Shown in pieces: positions 27,189 to 35,509 of a stretch of DNA of 40,438 nt. The position numbers were made by a program, and so were the translations under genes. Within the stretch, counting starts at the first letter, position 1; each line of letters begins with the position of its first letter. Origin of the DNA: Ignavibacteriales bacterium (GTDB lineage: Bacteria > Bacteroidota > Ignavibacteria > UBA10030); NCBI GenBank assembly GCA_016192345.1, contig JACPUH010000042.1, positions 1-40,438 of the forward strand. The letters run 5' to 3'. The notes under the pieces are model-generated. The model was given only the letters and a program-made list of their open reading frames with translations, was not told the origin of the DNA and did not search any database.

Positions 27189-27908
27189 CTATTTCGTCAA
27201 TTCAAGGAATACCGATTCGAACTTCCCGTCGAACTTCTGTTTATACGCCGCAAGGTCCGATCGCGTACCCACGAACGCCAGGCGCCCGTGGTTGATGATC
27301 CCGATCCGGTCGCAGAGTTCCTCCGCCACCGGGAGGCTGTGGGTCGACATGAACACCACGATCCCCTCGCGCGATTTTTGTTTCAACGTCTCACGAACGA
27401 TCTTGGCGCTTTTCGGGTCCAATCCCACCATGGGCTCATCGATAATCATCACCTTCGGTTCGTGGATGAGCGCCGCGGCAATCGTCGTCCGCTGGCGCAT
27501 CCCTTGTGAATAATCCTCGGTCCGCTTATCCACCCAATCGCCGATCTCAAAATGCTCGATCAGTTCGTCCACCTTCTCCCGGATTTCCTTCTTCCGCATT
27601 TTGAACAAGCCCCCGACAAAATACATGAATTCGCGGCCCGTGAGTTTATCGTACAGGAAGGGCTGGTCCGGGATGTAGGCGACCGTCATCTTCGCTTCAA
27701 TCGGTTGCGTCGCGGTATTGAAACCACTCAGGATGATTTCCCCGGAGGTGGGGGAAAACAGGCCTGCCATCATTTTAATGGTGGTCGTTTTTCCCGCGCC
27801 GTTTGGCCCCAGAAACCCGAAGAATTCCCCGTCGGGGATGATGAGTGAAAGATCATCGACAGCGGTGAAGCTGCCAAATTTCTTCGTGACGTGTCGAAGT
27901 TCGATCAT
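27189..27908 (-). CDS. ABC transporter ATP-binding protein
   Basis: The 239-residue ATPase has Walker A GPNGAGKT at 34-41, a Q-loop region at IPDQP, the ABC signature as YSQGMRQR at 133-140, Walker B VMIIDEP at 153-159 and the switch histidine in STHSLPVAEEL near 205. The signature Y-S-Q-G-M-x-Q-R and short length place it with CcmA/NatA-type exporters of the ABC-2 class. It is the first gene of the minus-strand operon ATPase, permease, TPR protein, TPR/binding-fold fusion, radC, and powers the permease encoded next. No promoter was recognised; the upstream spacer holds a REP-like repeat. Confidence 0.95.
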   Translation of the reverse strand: MIELRHVTKKFGSFTAVDDLSLIIPDGEFFGFLGPNGAGKTTTIKMMAGLFSPTSGEIILSGFNTATQPIEAKMTVAYIPDQPFLYDKLTGREFMYFVGGLFKMRKKEIREKVDELIEHFEIGDWVDKRTEDYSQGMRQRTTIAAALIHEPKVMIIDEPMVGLDPKSAKIVRETLKQKSREGIVVFMSTHSLPVAEELCDRIGIINHGRLAFVGTRSDLAAYKQKFDGKFESVFLELTK

Positions 27909-27967
27909 AGGGCGAATGACATGGTGTTGAAATTGAAAACAGATCCTCTCCCGGTGACTTGCCGTCG

Positions 27968-28008
27968 GTCAGGTTCCCAATCCTTCAGGGGATGTTGGTG
28001 TCAGGTTC
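27968..28008. repeat. REP-like element: two GTCAGGTTC copies around a short hairpin
   Basis: Two direct copies of the 9-mer GTCAGGTTC (27968-27976 and 28000-28008, 32 nt apart) flank a segment with a small inverted repeat (ATCC/GGAT around TTCAGG). This layout resembles dispersed REP-type intergenic elements that are spread by Y1 transposases, but no transposase is in the window and copy number cannot be judged. Confidence 0.35.
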
Positions 28009-28047
28009 ACAGCGCACCGCTTGGGCGGCGGAAGGAACATTCACTGC

Positions 28048-29595
28048 TTACTCCCACTCAATGGTCGCGGGGGGTTTGGAACTGATGTCATACACCACCC
28101 TGTTGATTCCCCGGACTTCATTGATGATGCGGTTGGAGGCGGAGGCAAGCACCTCGGGGGGGATACGCGCCCAGTCGGCCGTCATCCCGTCAACACTGGT
28201 CACGGCACGAAGGACAACAGAGTAATCGTACGTACGCCCGTCCCCCATCACTCCAACGGAACGTACGGGCAGGAGCGCGGCAAAGGCCTGCCAGATATCG
28301 TTATAGATCCCGGCCCGCCTGATCTCGTCGATAAAGATCACGTCCGCTTCACGGGCAAGGTGAAGTTTTTCTTTCGTGATCTCACCCAGCACGCGCACCG
28401 CAAGGCCCGGCCCCGGGAACGGATGACGCTCCAGGAACGATTCCGGAAGCCCGAGCTTCCTTCCCACCTCCCGAACTTCGTCCTTGAAGAGTTCGCGGAA
28501 CGGCTCGATCAGCTTGAACTTCATGTTCTTCGGAAGTCCCCCCACATTGTGATGTGTCTTAATGGTCACGGAGGGACCTTTGAAGGAAACCGACTCGATC
28601 ACATCGGGATAGAGCGTCCCCTGGGCGAGAAACTCGAACGGGGTGTTGGCAAGCTTCCGGGATTCTTCCTCGAAGACATCAATGAACGTCTTTCCCACAA
28701 CCTTGCGCTTCTGCTCCGGGTCGGTGACACCGGCCAGGCGGGTCAGGAACAGGTCCGTCGCATCGATGTACGTCAACGGAATCCGGTAGTGCTCCCGAAA
28801 CACTTCCACCACCTTCTCGCTTTCCCCCTTCCTCATCAATCCATTGTTGATGTGGATACACGGTAACTGGTCACCGATCGCTTTGTGGAGCAGGATCGCC
28901 GCGACGGAAGAGTCGACCCCACCGCTCAAGGCGCACAACACCCTTGACGTTCCCACCGTCTTCCTGATTCTCTCGATGGATGTTTCGATAAAGTGTGTGG
29001 AGGTCCATCCCCCCTTGAGGCCGCACACCTGGAAGAGAAAGTTGGAGAGAATTTTTGTTCCATTCTGGGTATGCGCCACTTCCGGATGGAACTGAACTCC
29101 GTAGATCTTTCGCTTGGGGTGGCGGATGGCGCAAATGGGGGCATTCGGCGTGTGCGCGATCGGTTCAAACCCGTCCGGTAGACCGGTCAACGCGTCCCCG
29201 TGGCTCATCCAGACCGTTGTCGATCCGTTCAGTCCGGCAAGCAAATCGTCCCCCTTATCGACCTGCAGGAGGGCCTTTCCAAACTCCTTCTTGGCAGAGG
29301 TATCAACCGTTCCGCCGAGCTGATCGGCAATGAGCTGAAGCCCGTAACAGATTCCCAAAATCGGAACACCGAGATCATACACCTGGGGGCTGGATTTCGG
29401 GGCGTCCTCATCATACACGCTCCACGGGCTTCCGGAGAGTATGATCCCCGAAGGGTTCAGCGACCGAATGGTCTTGATCGGGACGTTGTAGGGATGGATC
29501 TCGGAGTACACTCCCAGTTCCCGGACACGGCGGGCAATGAGTTGGGTGTATTGTCCCCCAAAATCAAGGACAAGGACGGATTCGGTGTGAGTCAT
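28048..29595 (-). CDS. guaA: GMP synthase (glutamine-hydrolysing)
   Basis: The 515-residue enzyme makes GMP from XMP, ATP and glutamine. The class I amidotransferase domain (1-190) has Cys83 in GICYGLQL and the His170/Glu172 pair in VQFHPEVAH. The ATP pyrophosphatase domain has the PP-loop SGGVDSS at 224-230, and the C-terminal dimerisation domain ends with the family motif PPATIEWE. All catalytic residues are present. It stands as a single transcription unit with its own promoter upstream at 29660-29690. Confidence 0.98.
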   Translation of the reverse strand: MTHTESVLVLDFGGQYTQLIARRVRELGVYSEIHPYNVPIKTIRSLNPSGIILSGSPWSVYDEDAPKSSPQVYDLGVPILGICYGLQLIADQLGGTVDTSAKKEFGKALLQVDKGDDLLAGLNGSTTVWMSHGDALTGLPDGFEPIAHTPNAPICAIRHPKRKIYGVQFHPEVAHTQNGTKILSNFLFQVCGLKGGWTSTHFIETSIERIRKTVGTSRVLCALSGGVDSSVAAILLHKAIGDQLPCIHINNGLMRKGESEKVVEVFREHYRIPLTYIDATDLFLTRLAGVTDPEQKRKVVGKTFIDVFEEESRKLANTPFEFLAQGTLYPDVIESVSFKGPSVTIKTHHNVGGLPKNMKFKLIEPFRELFKDEVREVGRKLGLPESFLERHPFPGPGLAVRVLGEITKEKLHLAREADVIFIDEIRRAGIYNDIWQAFAALLPVRSVGVMGDGRTYDYSVVLRAVTSVDGMTADWARIPPEVLASASNRIINEVRGINRVVYDISSKPPATIEWE

Positions 29596-29659
29596 TCTTC
29601 AATTGGAATTTCTGCAAGGGTGGAACCTGGTTTGTTTTCTCTCTGGAATCGAGCGACGA

Positions 29660-29690
29660 CAATATAAAAAAATATCATCGCCAATTCAAA
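29660..29690 (-). promoter_or_regulatory. Bacteroidota-type promoter of guaA
   Basis: On the minus strand TTTG (29690-29687), a 20-nt spacer and TATATTG (29666-29660) fit the Bacteroidota consensus, with the -7 box one T short. The spacer holds a run of seven T. The predicted start near 29653 leaves a leader of about 57 nt; no purine riboswitch core was seen in it. Confidence 0.6.
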
Positions 29691-29902
29691 GGAGGGATCA
29701 CGGAGGCGGAGAATCCATGATGCATCGGCATCCGAGTCTCGTTACTCGCCGATTGTCTTCTGAAATATTCAGGTCGACCAATCTTTGGGAAGAGGGCGCG
29801 GAACAAGCGGTGGAAAAACGATTTACGCGGGTCAAAAACTCAAAAATTAAATCCGTTTTGATCTGATTTTCCAGCGTCCCATGGAACCCGGTGAACCCGG
29901 GT
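29691..29902. other. Gene-free stretch upstream of guaA
   Basis: Together with the guaA leader this makes 307 bp without a gene. A perfect 8-bp inverted repeat (GAACCCGG, TGAAC, CCGGGTTC; 29884-29904) overlaps the stop codon of the DUF885 gene and could slow or end its transcription, but no T-run follows on the minus strand, so it is not called a terminator. Nothing else was seen. Confidence 0.4.
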
Positions 29903-31624
29903 TCATTCGTTCGCAACGACCTTTCCCAGTTGGTAGCCGTACTGGTATCGGACCGCCCGTTTTAACAGCTCCAACGGCAGCGAGCCGACACCAAGCAATG
30001 TCTCAATAAATTGTTTCTCGCTGAATTGTTCTCCCAGGGCTTGCCGGAGTTCCTCCCTCAGTTTCTCGATCTCCAGCCAGCCGATGATGTAGCTCGGCGC
30101 CTGCGTCGGCCACGTGGTGTAACGATTGACTTCGGCCTCTGCGGCAGACCGCTCAAGGCCGACTTCCTCGACGAAAAACCTGATGGCTTGTTCATACGTC
30201 ATCCGGCCTGTATGAATGGAGGGATCGATAATGACACGCGCCGTCCTCCATAACCGCATGTGAAGCCAGGCAAGACTGTCGTCCGTCGTCTGGTAGAAAC
30301 CGGAGCGGGCCATCCATGATTCGGCGTACAACCCCCAACCCTCACCATAGTAGGTGCTGCCGAACCGGGAACGGACCTTGCGGGAGCTTTTCATCGCGTA
30401 CAGATTCTGCAGATGGTGGCCCGGATATCCTTCGTGCAGCGCGATCACGGTGATCCATCCCCGGTTTTGCGCGCGAAGTTTTTCCTCCACCTGGTCCGGA
30501 CTCATTTCAGGAACGATATCGGTGACAAAAAACCTGCCCGTCGGCACCTTGTCCTGGATCGTGATGCCGCCGTACCCCGCCCATGCGTACGTTTCGCGCA
30601 AGGCCGGAGGCGTGGGGACAAACGTCAGGGTCTCGGGCTCGGGAATGGCGACAAGATCGAGGACCACCAGGAGCCGCCGTGCACGGTCCGACTGGACCCG
30701 GTAGGCTTCCATGATCCTGCCCGGCTCCGGGTGCCGCGACTTCATCTCCTCAATGACTTCCTTCCATGATTTTTCCGGATCGATCCGTTGCGCAAGATCT
30801 TTCAATAACTTCTTTGTTTCATTGTGGCGTCTCCACCCCTCCTCGATCAACTGCGCGGAATTGTATGGGAGAAAGTGAACTTCCTTCAATAACCAATCGT
30901 AATATTCCTCCCCCACTCCCCAGGAATCATCCTTCCCTGGCTTCAAGGTATCGCTCAGGAAGATCCGGAACCGCACAAGCGCGTGGCGGGTTTCTTCCGT
31001 AGAGTGAAGCAGGGCCGATCGCAGGGAATCCGGCGCCGCGGTCTTAATGCGGGTGACAAGAGGCTCCCCGAGGAATTCTTCATAGCGGGCTGCCGTGTTG
31101 ACCGCAAGCCGGACCCACAGCGGGGGTGGTTCATGCAGCTGCCGCCGGCCGGTCTCCATGGCCACACGGGCATCATCGATGGCCTTCCGGATGTTTTTCC
31201 ATTCCTCCGGGGTTGGCGGGCGCCGCCGGGCGACCTGCCCGTAGATCGTCCCCAACGTAAGGTATTGTCCCGGGATTCGAGCGGGGATGTTGAGGGACCG
31301 ATCGCGGACCTCCCTTTTCAGCATCGCCTCCATCTGCTGCCAGTCGATTCTCTCGTCCATGGAAAGTTGACTTGTATCGATGGCGGTGAGTTCCCGCATT
31401 GCCCGGGAGGCACTGACGGCGCGCAGAGAATCGGCGGTTGCCGACAACCAGGCCATGGGTTCCGTGGAGGAAGGCCGGAGTGCGAACGCACCGTTGAAAT
31501 AATCATCCAGAAAGGACTCAAACGCGCGGGAGGGGGATGAGGAAAAGAATCCGAGAGGGGAACATCCTCCGATTCCCATCATCACCATGAGGGAAAAAAG
31601 GACCAGGATCCAACGTGGCTTCAT
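29903..31624 (-). CDS. DUF885 family lipoprotein, putative metallopeptidase
   Basis: The 573-residue protein belongs to DUF885 (Pfam PF05960), a family of probable zinc carboxypeptidase-like enzymes with a helical fold. The zinc site is seen as HEGYPGHH at 397-404, with the supporting EGWGLYAE at 428-435. A lipoprotein signal ends in GIGGC (Cys21), so the enzyme should be anchored in the envelope. ATG 31624 has AAGGGGGG in front; the longer frame to 31720 runs in the spacer. It follows the small 64-residue gene by 98 nt and may be in one unit with it and the DUF2238 gene. Substrates of the family are unknown; peptides are assumed. Confidence 0.9.
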   Translation of the reverse strand: MKPRWILVLFSLMVMMGIGGCSPLGFFSSSPSRAFESFLDDYFNGAFALRPSSTEPMAWLSATADSLRAVSASRAMRELTAIDTSQLSMDERIDWQQMEAMLKREVRDRSLNIPARIPGQYLTLGTIYGQVARRRPPTPEEWKNIRKAIDDARVAMETGRRQLHEPPPLWVRLAVNTAARYEEFLGEPLVTRIKTAAPDSLRSALLHSTEETRHALVRFRIFLSDTLKPGKDDSWGVGEEYYDWLLKEVHFLPYNSAQLIEEGWRRHNETKKLLKDLAQRIDPEKSWKEVIEEMKSRHPEPGRIMEAYRVQSDRARRLLVVLDLVAIPEPETLTFVPTPPALRETYAWAGYGGITIQDKVPTGRFFVTDIVPEMSPDQVEEKLRAQNRGWITVIALHEGYPGHHLQNLYAMKSSRKVRSRFGSTYYGEGWGLYAESWMARSGFYQTTDDSLAWLHMRLWRTARVIIDPSIHTGRMTYEQAIRFFVEEVGLERSAAEAEVNRYTTWPTQAPSYIIGWLEIEKLREELRQALGEQFSEKQFIETLLGVGSLPLELLKRAVRYQYGYQLGKVVANE

Positions 31625-31722
31625 GATATTCCCCCCTTGTGGTAGGGAGAGGGGATACAACGGGAAATCCCCCATCCATGCTCCGCTCGTCAACGGAGCG
31701 ATTGGCACATCGTCCGGCAATG

Positions 31723-31917
31723 TCAGGCGTGTGCGGACTTTCGCTTTCTCATCTCCCTCGCCTCGCGCATGATTTCTTCAACAAACCGGAGCCGCTCGTT
31801 TTCGTTCCTGATCTTGAGCAAGCGATCGCGCTTGCGGTCGAGCTCCTTCTTCGTTTCTTCATCAGGATTCGGCCAGAGTTGTTGAACCAACCACTCAAAT
31901 GTATGAAGTGCCGCCAT
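31723..31917 (-). CDS. Small charged hypothetical protein
   Basis: This 64-residue protein is not recognised. It begins with MAALHTFEWLVQQLWPNPDEETKKELD and continues as a single highly charged helix rich in Glu, Arg and Lys (ERLRFVEEIMREAREMRKRK). The start is directly behind the stop codon of the DUF2238 gene (TAA then ATG), with GGAG at 8 nt spacing, so it is almost certainly translated from the same mRNA. It has no signal peptide and no membrane segment, and is predicted to be cytoplasmic or peripheral at the membrane. Confidence 0.68.
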   Translation of the reverse strand: MAALHTFEWLVQQLWPNPDEETKKELDRKRDRLLKIRNENERLRFVEEIMREAREMRKRKSAHA

Positions 31918-32589
31918 TTATTCTTCTCCTTGATAATCCGGCGTGTGAGATTTTTTCCGCATCGTGCGGATAACCGCCGTTGCCGCCATACAGATGACTG
32001 CGCCCACAGCCGCAAGACCCATATCCTTCTGTGCATCCCAGATGTCCCCCTGAGTCCCGAGGTACGCATCGCCCGCCTCCGGGCTCACCAGAACCGCCAC
32101 CAACATCTCGATGATCTCGTACGCCCCGCTGAACGCCAGGGTGACGTCGAAGGGAAGGTAGTAGGCGAAAAACCCCTTCGTATGCGCCACCCGCAGGAAG
32201 ATCTCGCGAATGGGATACGCCATCAATAATCCAAAACTGAAGTGCACCACCCGGTCAAAATGATTGCGCGAGAACCCGAATGCCTCCTGCATCCAAAACC
32301 CGATCGGTGTTTCCGCGTACGTATAGTGCGCCCCCACGGCATGGAGGGACATGAACAGGAAGATGAAAATGTAGGAAAAATCGGAGAGGGGAAACCGCTG
32401 GTACGTAACGATCAGGCCTGCCACGAATACCACCACGAGGATATTTTCCAGAAGCCAGTCATCAGGATACACCGGGTTGAGGGCAAGGGCAACCCAGAGG
32501 ACGATGTACGTTGCCAACAATACCTGCACCAGCCGGTTCTCTCTGAAATTCGGACGGATACGCATGGTGGAGGTTGTGAACATGGTCAT
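31918..32589 (-). CDS. DUF2238 (YjdF-like) integral membrane protein
   Basis: The 223-residue protein has about six transmembrane helices and the DUF2238 (Pfam PF09997) signatures: LHAVGAHYTYAETPIGFW, NHFDRVVHFSFGLLMAYP, and YLGTQGDIWDAQKDMGLAAVGA, plus a membrane Glu in AYEIIEM. The family is common but has no known role. The exact start is unclear: ATG 32589 and an in-frame ATG eight codons later are both without a good Shine-Dalgarno sequence. The stop codon touches the start of the small charged protein gene. Confidence 0.86.
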   Translation of the reverse strand: MTMFTTSTMRIRPNFRENRLVQVLLATYIVLWVALALNPVYPDDWLLENILVVVFVAGLIVTYQRFPLSDFSYIFIFLFMSLHAVGAHYTYAETPIGFWMQEAFGFSRNHFDRVVHFSFGLLMAYPIREIFLRVAHTKGFFAYYLPFDVTLAFSGAYEIIEMLVAVLVSPEAGDAYLGTQGDIWDAQKDMGLAAVGAVICMAATAVIRTMRKKSHTPDYQGEE

Positions 32590-32687
32590 TACTCAGTGTT
32601 GCGGGGAAACGATGATTTTTTTCACCACCGATGGCATACGCCCGACCTCCAGCGGCAGCAAGTGGGCGGGGATTGACACTAAAAAAA

Positions 32688-32721
32688 CAGAGATCAGAAG
32701 TCAGAGATCAGAGGTCAGAGG
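32688..32721. repeat. Tandem repeat of a 14-mer, 2.4 copies
   Basis: CAGAGATCAGAAGT and CAGAGATCAGAGGT lie head to tail, followed by a partial third copy CAGAGG. The first two units differ at one base. It lies in the spacer between the DUF2238 and Fn3 lipoprotein genes. Similar AGAG/TCAG-rich spacer repeats occur in many environmental genomes; the role is unknown. Confidence 0.7.
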
Positions 32722-32797
32722 CTTTTGGATCGCCTTCAGACTTCTGTCTCTTTTCCTACTCGGTGTTCATCTCTGTGCCATCCGCGGTTTATGGTCT

Positions 32798-33178
32798 TTA
32801 TGGAAACGGGAGCGTCAGCCGGATCGTGACCACGTCAGACAGCGGTCCGCGCTCGGAGTACCGGATAGGCTGGACACGGTAGGAGTATGATACATCGATC
32901 AACAGGCCTGAAGAATCGACTGCCGCCAGTGCGTCGAGTGTCGTGAACACGCGGGCTTCATACGCCCCTTCGTTTGCCTTTCTTTCGATGAGGTATCCCT
33001 CCTCTCCCCTGCTATTATCCTTCCACTCAACCCGGACGGCATTCCGGCCGATCCGTGTCGCTTTCACTTCCGTCGCCGCGAGAAGTTCACTCTCCGGTTC
33101 GGCATTCGTACCATTATCGTTGCTACATCCCATCATTCCAAAAACACATACTACACCCATGACCAGGCCGAATTTCAT
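32798..33178 (-). CDS. Lipoprotein with one fibronectin type III-like domain
   Basis: The 126-residue protein has a lipoprotein signal ending in GMMGC (Cys18), a short Asn/Glu-rich linker and one Fn3-like domain (about 38-122): LLAATEVKATRIGRNAVRVEW, a D-N-S-R-G-E-E-G-Y-L-I-E-R-K strand pair typical of bacterial Fn3, and YSYRVQPIRYSERGPLSD. The start is ATG 33178, six bases behind GGAG; the frame extends 8 codons further but without a site. Function is unknown; single Fn3 lipoproteins are usually surface or adhesion-related. It is transcribed away from the sigma-54-controlled DUF6600 gene. Confidence 0.8.
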   Translation of the reverse strand: MKFGLVMGVVCVFGMMGCSNDNGTNAEPESELLAATEVKATRIGRNAVRVEWKDNSRGEEGYLIERKANEGAYEARVFTTLDALAAVDSSGLLIDVSYSYRVQPIRYSERGPLSDVVTIRLTLPFP

Positions 33179-33300
33179 ATCGTTCTCCATAGGAATGAAC
33201 ACAAAAAAGCTGCCGCAAGATCAAGTTTTTTGCACAAGGAATCAAGGATTTCGGCGGAAATTCAAGGGTGGACTGTCCTCAACACACGACGGGTTGAATT

Positions 33301-33327
33301 CTCCTGAGGACAATGGCACATCAGGAG
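33301..33327. promoter_or_regulatory. Inverted repeat upstream of the sigma-54 promoter, possible activator site
   Basis: CTCCTGA and TCAGGAG form a 7-bp inverted repeat with a 13-nt spacer, centred about 58 bp upstream of the -12/-24 element. Its position suits an enhancer-binding activator, but closer to the promoter than many such sites. Confidence 0.4.
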
Positions 33328-33363
33328 TGTGAGAAAATCGGTGAAAACGTGGTACGACCACCA

Positions 33364-33379
33364 TGGCACGCCACTTGCA
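33364..33379 (+). promoter_or_regulatory. Sigma-54 (RpoN) promoter of the DUF6600 gene
   Basis: TGGCACG, a 4-nt spacer and TTGCA match the -24/-12 consensus exactly, with GG and GC separated by 10 nt as sigma-54 requires. The predicted start near 33390 leaves a leader of about 35 nt before ATG 33425, including a G-rich ribosome site. Such a promoter needs an AAA+ enhancer-binding protein. Confidence 0.82.
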
Positions 33380-33424
33380 GTTTTCTCAACTGTGAATGGA
33401 GCACACAAACAGCGGGGGTGACAA

Positions 33425-34693
33425 ATGAAACGACTGATCTTGACCCTAACATTGCTGGCAAGCGCTGCAGGCACAGCCTCAGCGAACCACATGAATACGG
33501 CTCACCAACTGAGCGTGCGTATATCCGCCTCCTTTGGTGATGCAGGATATTTTTACGGATCGCTCGCACCGTATGGGGAGTGGATCGAGCTGGAGGATGG
33601 TTTCCACGTCTGGCGCCCTGCGCGGATCCGGAGAGGATGGCGTCCCTATTTGTATGGCCGTTGGACATGGACCGATTACGGCTGGTACTGGGTCTCCTCC
33701 GAACCGTTCGGGTGGGCGGTGTTTCACTACGGCCGGTGGTACTATGATGATTTCTACGGATGGGTCTGGGTGCCTGACCGTGTGTGGGGACCTTCGTGGG
33801 TCGAATGGAGATATAACAACGATTACCTCGGCTGGGCTCCCCTGCCGCCGTACGCAAGCTTCAGCTTCGGAATCGGCATCCGGTTTACGACGCGCTGGGT
33901 GGCACCGGTACATTACTGGAACTTTGTCCGCTACAGACATTTCTCATCCCATTCCGTCGGTCGCGAGGTGATGTCGGTGGAGCATTCACGACGGCTGATC
34001 GGGACGACGCGGTCGGCCGGCCGGTACGAAGTGAACGGGGACCGCGTGATCAACCGTGGTGTGGACCGGAATCTCGTCGAACGACGAGGGAAGATGAAAG
34101 TGGAACGCCTAGAGGTAACCGAAACGCGGAATCATGGAGAACGGATCGTGCGGGACCAGAATCGTGAAAGAATAGAAGTGTTCCGTCCGGGAAGAACCGA
34201 ATTCGAACGGACACCGGAACGCATTAACGCACGCCGCGCAGAGCGGGGTACATCATTGGACCTGGAACGGATCGAGCGTCCGCGCCGTGAGAAAGAGAAG
34301 ACTCGTGGACGTGATGATGTGGGGCAAGAGTCTCGCAGCGATGAAGGGCGCGGACGCATCGATAACCGCCAGGAAGAACGAAAGAAGAAGAATGACCAGG
34401 AGGGGGAGCAGATCAATCGCATGCCCCCGACGGACCAACGGAGGGACGGCTTTCCTCCGCGGATCTTCGAACGACGCGAGAGTAACTCACGCGACAGCGA
34501 ACGACCCCAGGTGAAGCGCCCGAGTCCGACGGAACGGCGTGAGGTCCTCCGGGAGCGTCCACGGGAAAACCGGCGGGAGGTATCCCCGCCACAACAGCGA
34601 CAGAAAAGTGAGCCGCAGCGATCGACACAAAAACGAGAGAGTCCCCGGGGAAGTGAGCAACGAGGTGGGAGAGAGCGGCGCAAGGACGGTTGA
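33425..34693 (+). CDS. DUF6600 domain secreted protein with long charged tail
   Basis: The 422-residue protein has a signal peptide (cut near GTASA, residue 20), then a Tyr/Trp-rich DUF6600 domain (about 36-150) with repeats such as FHVWRPARIRRGWRPYLYGR, GWYWVSSEPFGWAVFHYGRW and GWVWVPDRVWGPSWVEW, and finally about 200 residues of low-complexity Arg/Glu-rich sequence that is predicted to be disordered. No enzymatic role is known for the domain. It lies alone on the plus strand between a sigma-54 promoter and a strong terminator, so it is a single-gene unit under RpoN control. The start ATG follows GGGGGTGA at good distance. A stress or surface function is possible, not shown. Confidence 0.9.
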   Translation: MKRLILTLTLLASAAGTASANHMNTAHQLSVRISASFGDAGYFYGSLAPYGEWIELEDGFHVWRPARIRRGWRPYLYGRWTWTDYGWYWVSSEPFGWAVFHYGRWYYDDFYGWVWVPDRVWGPSWVEWRYNNDYLGWAPLPPYASFSFGIGIRFTTRWVAPVHYWNFVRYRHFSSHSVGREVMSVEHSRRLIGTTRSAGRYEVNGDRVINRGVDRNLVERRGKMKVERLEVTETRNHGERIVRDQNRERIEVFRPGRTEFERTPERINARRAERGTSLDLERIERPRREKEKTRGRDDVGQESRSDEGRGRIDNRQEERKKKNDQEGEQINRMPPTDQRRDGFPPRIFERRESNSRDSERPQVKRPSPTERREVLRERPRENRREVSPPQQRQKSEPQRSTQKRESPRGSEQRGGRERRKDG

Positions 34694-34716
34694 GGGGATG
34701 GGGACTCTTTAAATCA

Positions 34717-34760
34717 AACGGCGTCTTGTCCGGTGGGGGACAAGGCGCCGTTGTGTTTTA
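34717..34760 (+). terminator. Rho-independent terminator of the DUF6600 gene
   Basis: A long hairpin (AACGGCG-TCTTGTCC, loop GGTGG, GGACAAGG-CGCCGTT) is followed by GTGTTTTA on the plus strand, 23 nt after the stop codon. The stem has 15 pairs with one T-G wobble. Confidence 0.88.
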
Positions 34761-34819
34761 GGTGAAGTGTGTAAAAAATACCCACCACATTCTTAAAAAA
34801 ATATAATGGTGTCGGGCGA

Positions 34820-34848
34820 TTGACTTTTTCACTCGGGCGCAGTACTAT
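34820..34848 (+). promoter_or_regulatory. Promoter of the CxWAG-motif secreted protein gene
   Basis: TTGACT at 34820-34825, a 17-nt spacer and TACTAT at 34843-34848 resemble a sigma-70 promoter; read the Bacteroidota way it is ATTG-N20-TACTATAG. The predicted start near 34855 leaves a leader of about 100 nt, in which no known riboswitch was recognised. Confidence 0.65.
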
Positions 34849-34953
34849 AGTTCAGCGTTCGAGGAATCGTTCCCCACACCTCGATGGAGTCACCGGCACA
34901 CTGAGGTCGACCGCGTTCGCGCACCGATAGCTGGATTTGTGAAGGAGAGCTTT

Positions 34954-35400
34954 ATGCGGACACGATCACCGTTTCCCCTTTCATGGTTCCTCGCAGGGCT
35001 GTTCCTTGCCTGCATCGCCGACAACACTCTTTCCGTCACGACCACACCTGACCAACCGATCGACATAAAACTTCGGCTGGGCGAGCAGGTTCTGCTGCGT
35101 CCCGAAGAAGTCCTTGTCGAGTTCACCAGAACAGAAGAGGACAGCCGTTGCCCGGAGGACGTGGTGTGTGTCTGGGCAGGACGCGCGATCATAAAACTCC
35201 GACTCAATCCCGACCACCCCTCCCCTTCTGAGTTCACGCTGACCATTCCGGGCACGATCAAATCCCCGTACGACGGTACCCCGTTCGACACGCTCGGTTA
35301 CCGGTGGACGTTGCGTCAACTGAACCCCTATCCCCGCTCGTCCACGCCCCCCGGACCGATCCCGTATGAAGCTCTTTTGCGAATCCAAAAATTAGAGTGA
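34954..35400 (+). CDS. Secreted protein with CP-x-x-VxCxWAG motif, function unknown
   Basis: The 148-residue protein has an N-terminal signal with a possible lipid-attachment Cys (LFLAC, Cys20), though the box is imperfect. The mature part contains SRCPEDVVCVWAGRAIIKLRL, a two-cysteine motif recurrent in many uncharacterised secreted proteins of Bacteroidota and others, and then an all-beta sequence (EFTLTIPGT, YRWTLRQLNPYP). The start is ATG 34954, behind a GGAG site; the GTG start 15 nt upstream falls on that site. It is the first gene of the plus-strand series of small secreted proteins, with its own promoter. Confidence 0.78.
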   Translation: MRTRSPFPLSWFLAGLFLACIADNTLSVTTTPDQPIDIKLRLGEQVLLRPEEVLVEFTRTEEDSRCPEDVVCVWAGRAIIKLRLNPDHPSPSEFTLTIPGTIKSPYDGTPFDTLGYRWTLRQLNPYPRSSTPPGPIPYEALLRIQKLE

Positions 35401-35509
35401 TGAAATCATGGAAAATTCCCGGTCCCTCTCTTGGGGTGTGAGGAGGGAGATAATCGTTATCTGTGACAGGGAGATTCATTATTCGAGACTCTGAACAATT
35501 CTAAATTCA

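Noticed and set aside
29598..29650. Possible purine riboswitch in the guaA leader
   Set aside because: The leader is only about 57 nt long and shows no three-way junction core.
29884..29904. Terminator after the DUF885 gene
   Set aside because: The 8-bp hairpin is perfect, but no T-run follows on the minus strand.
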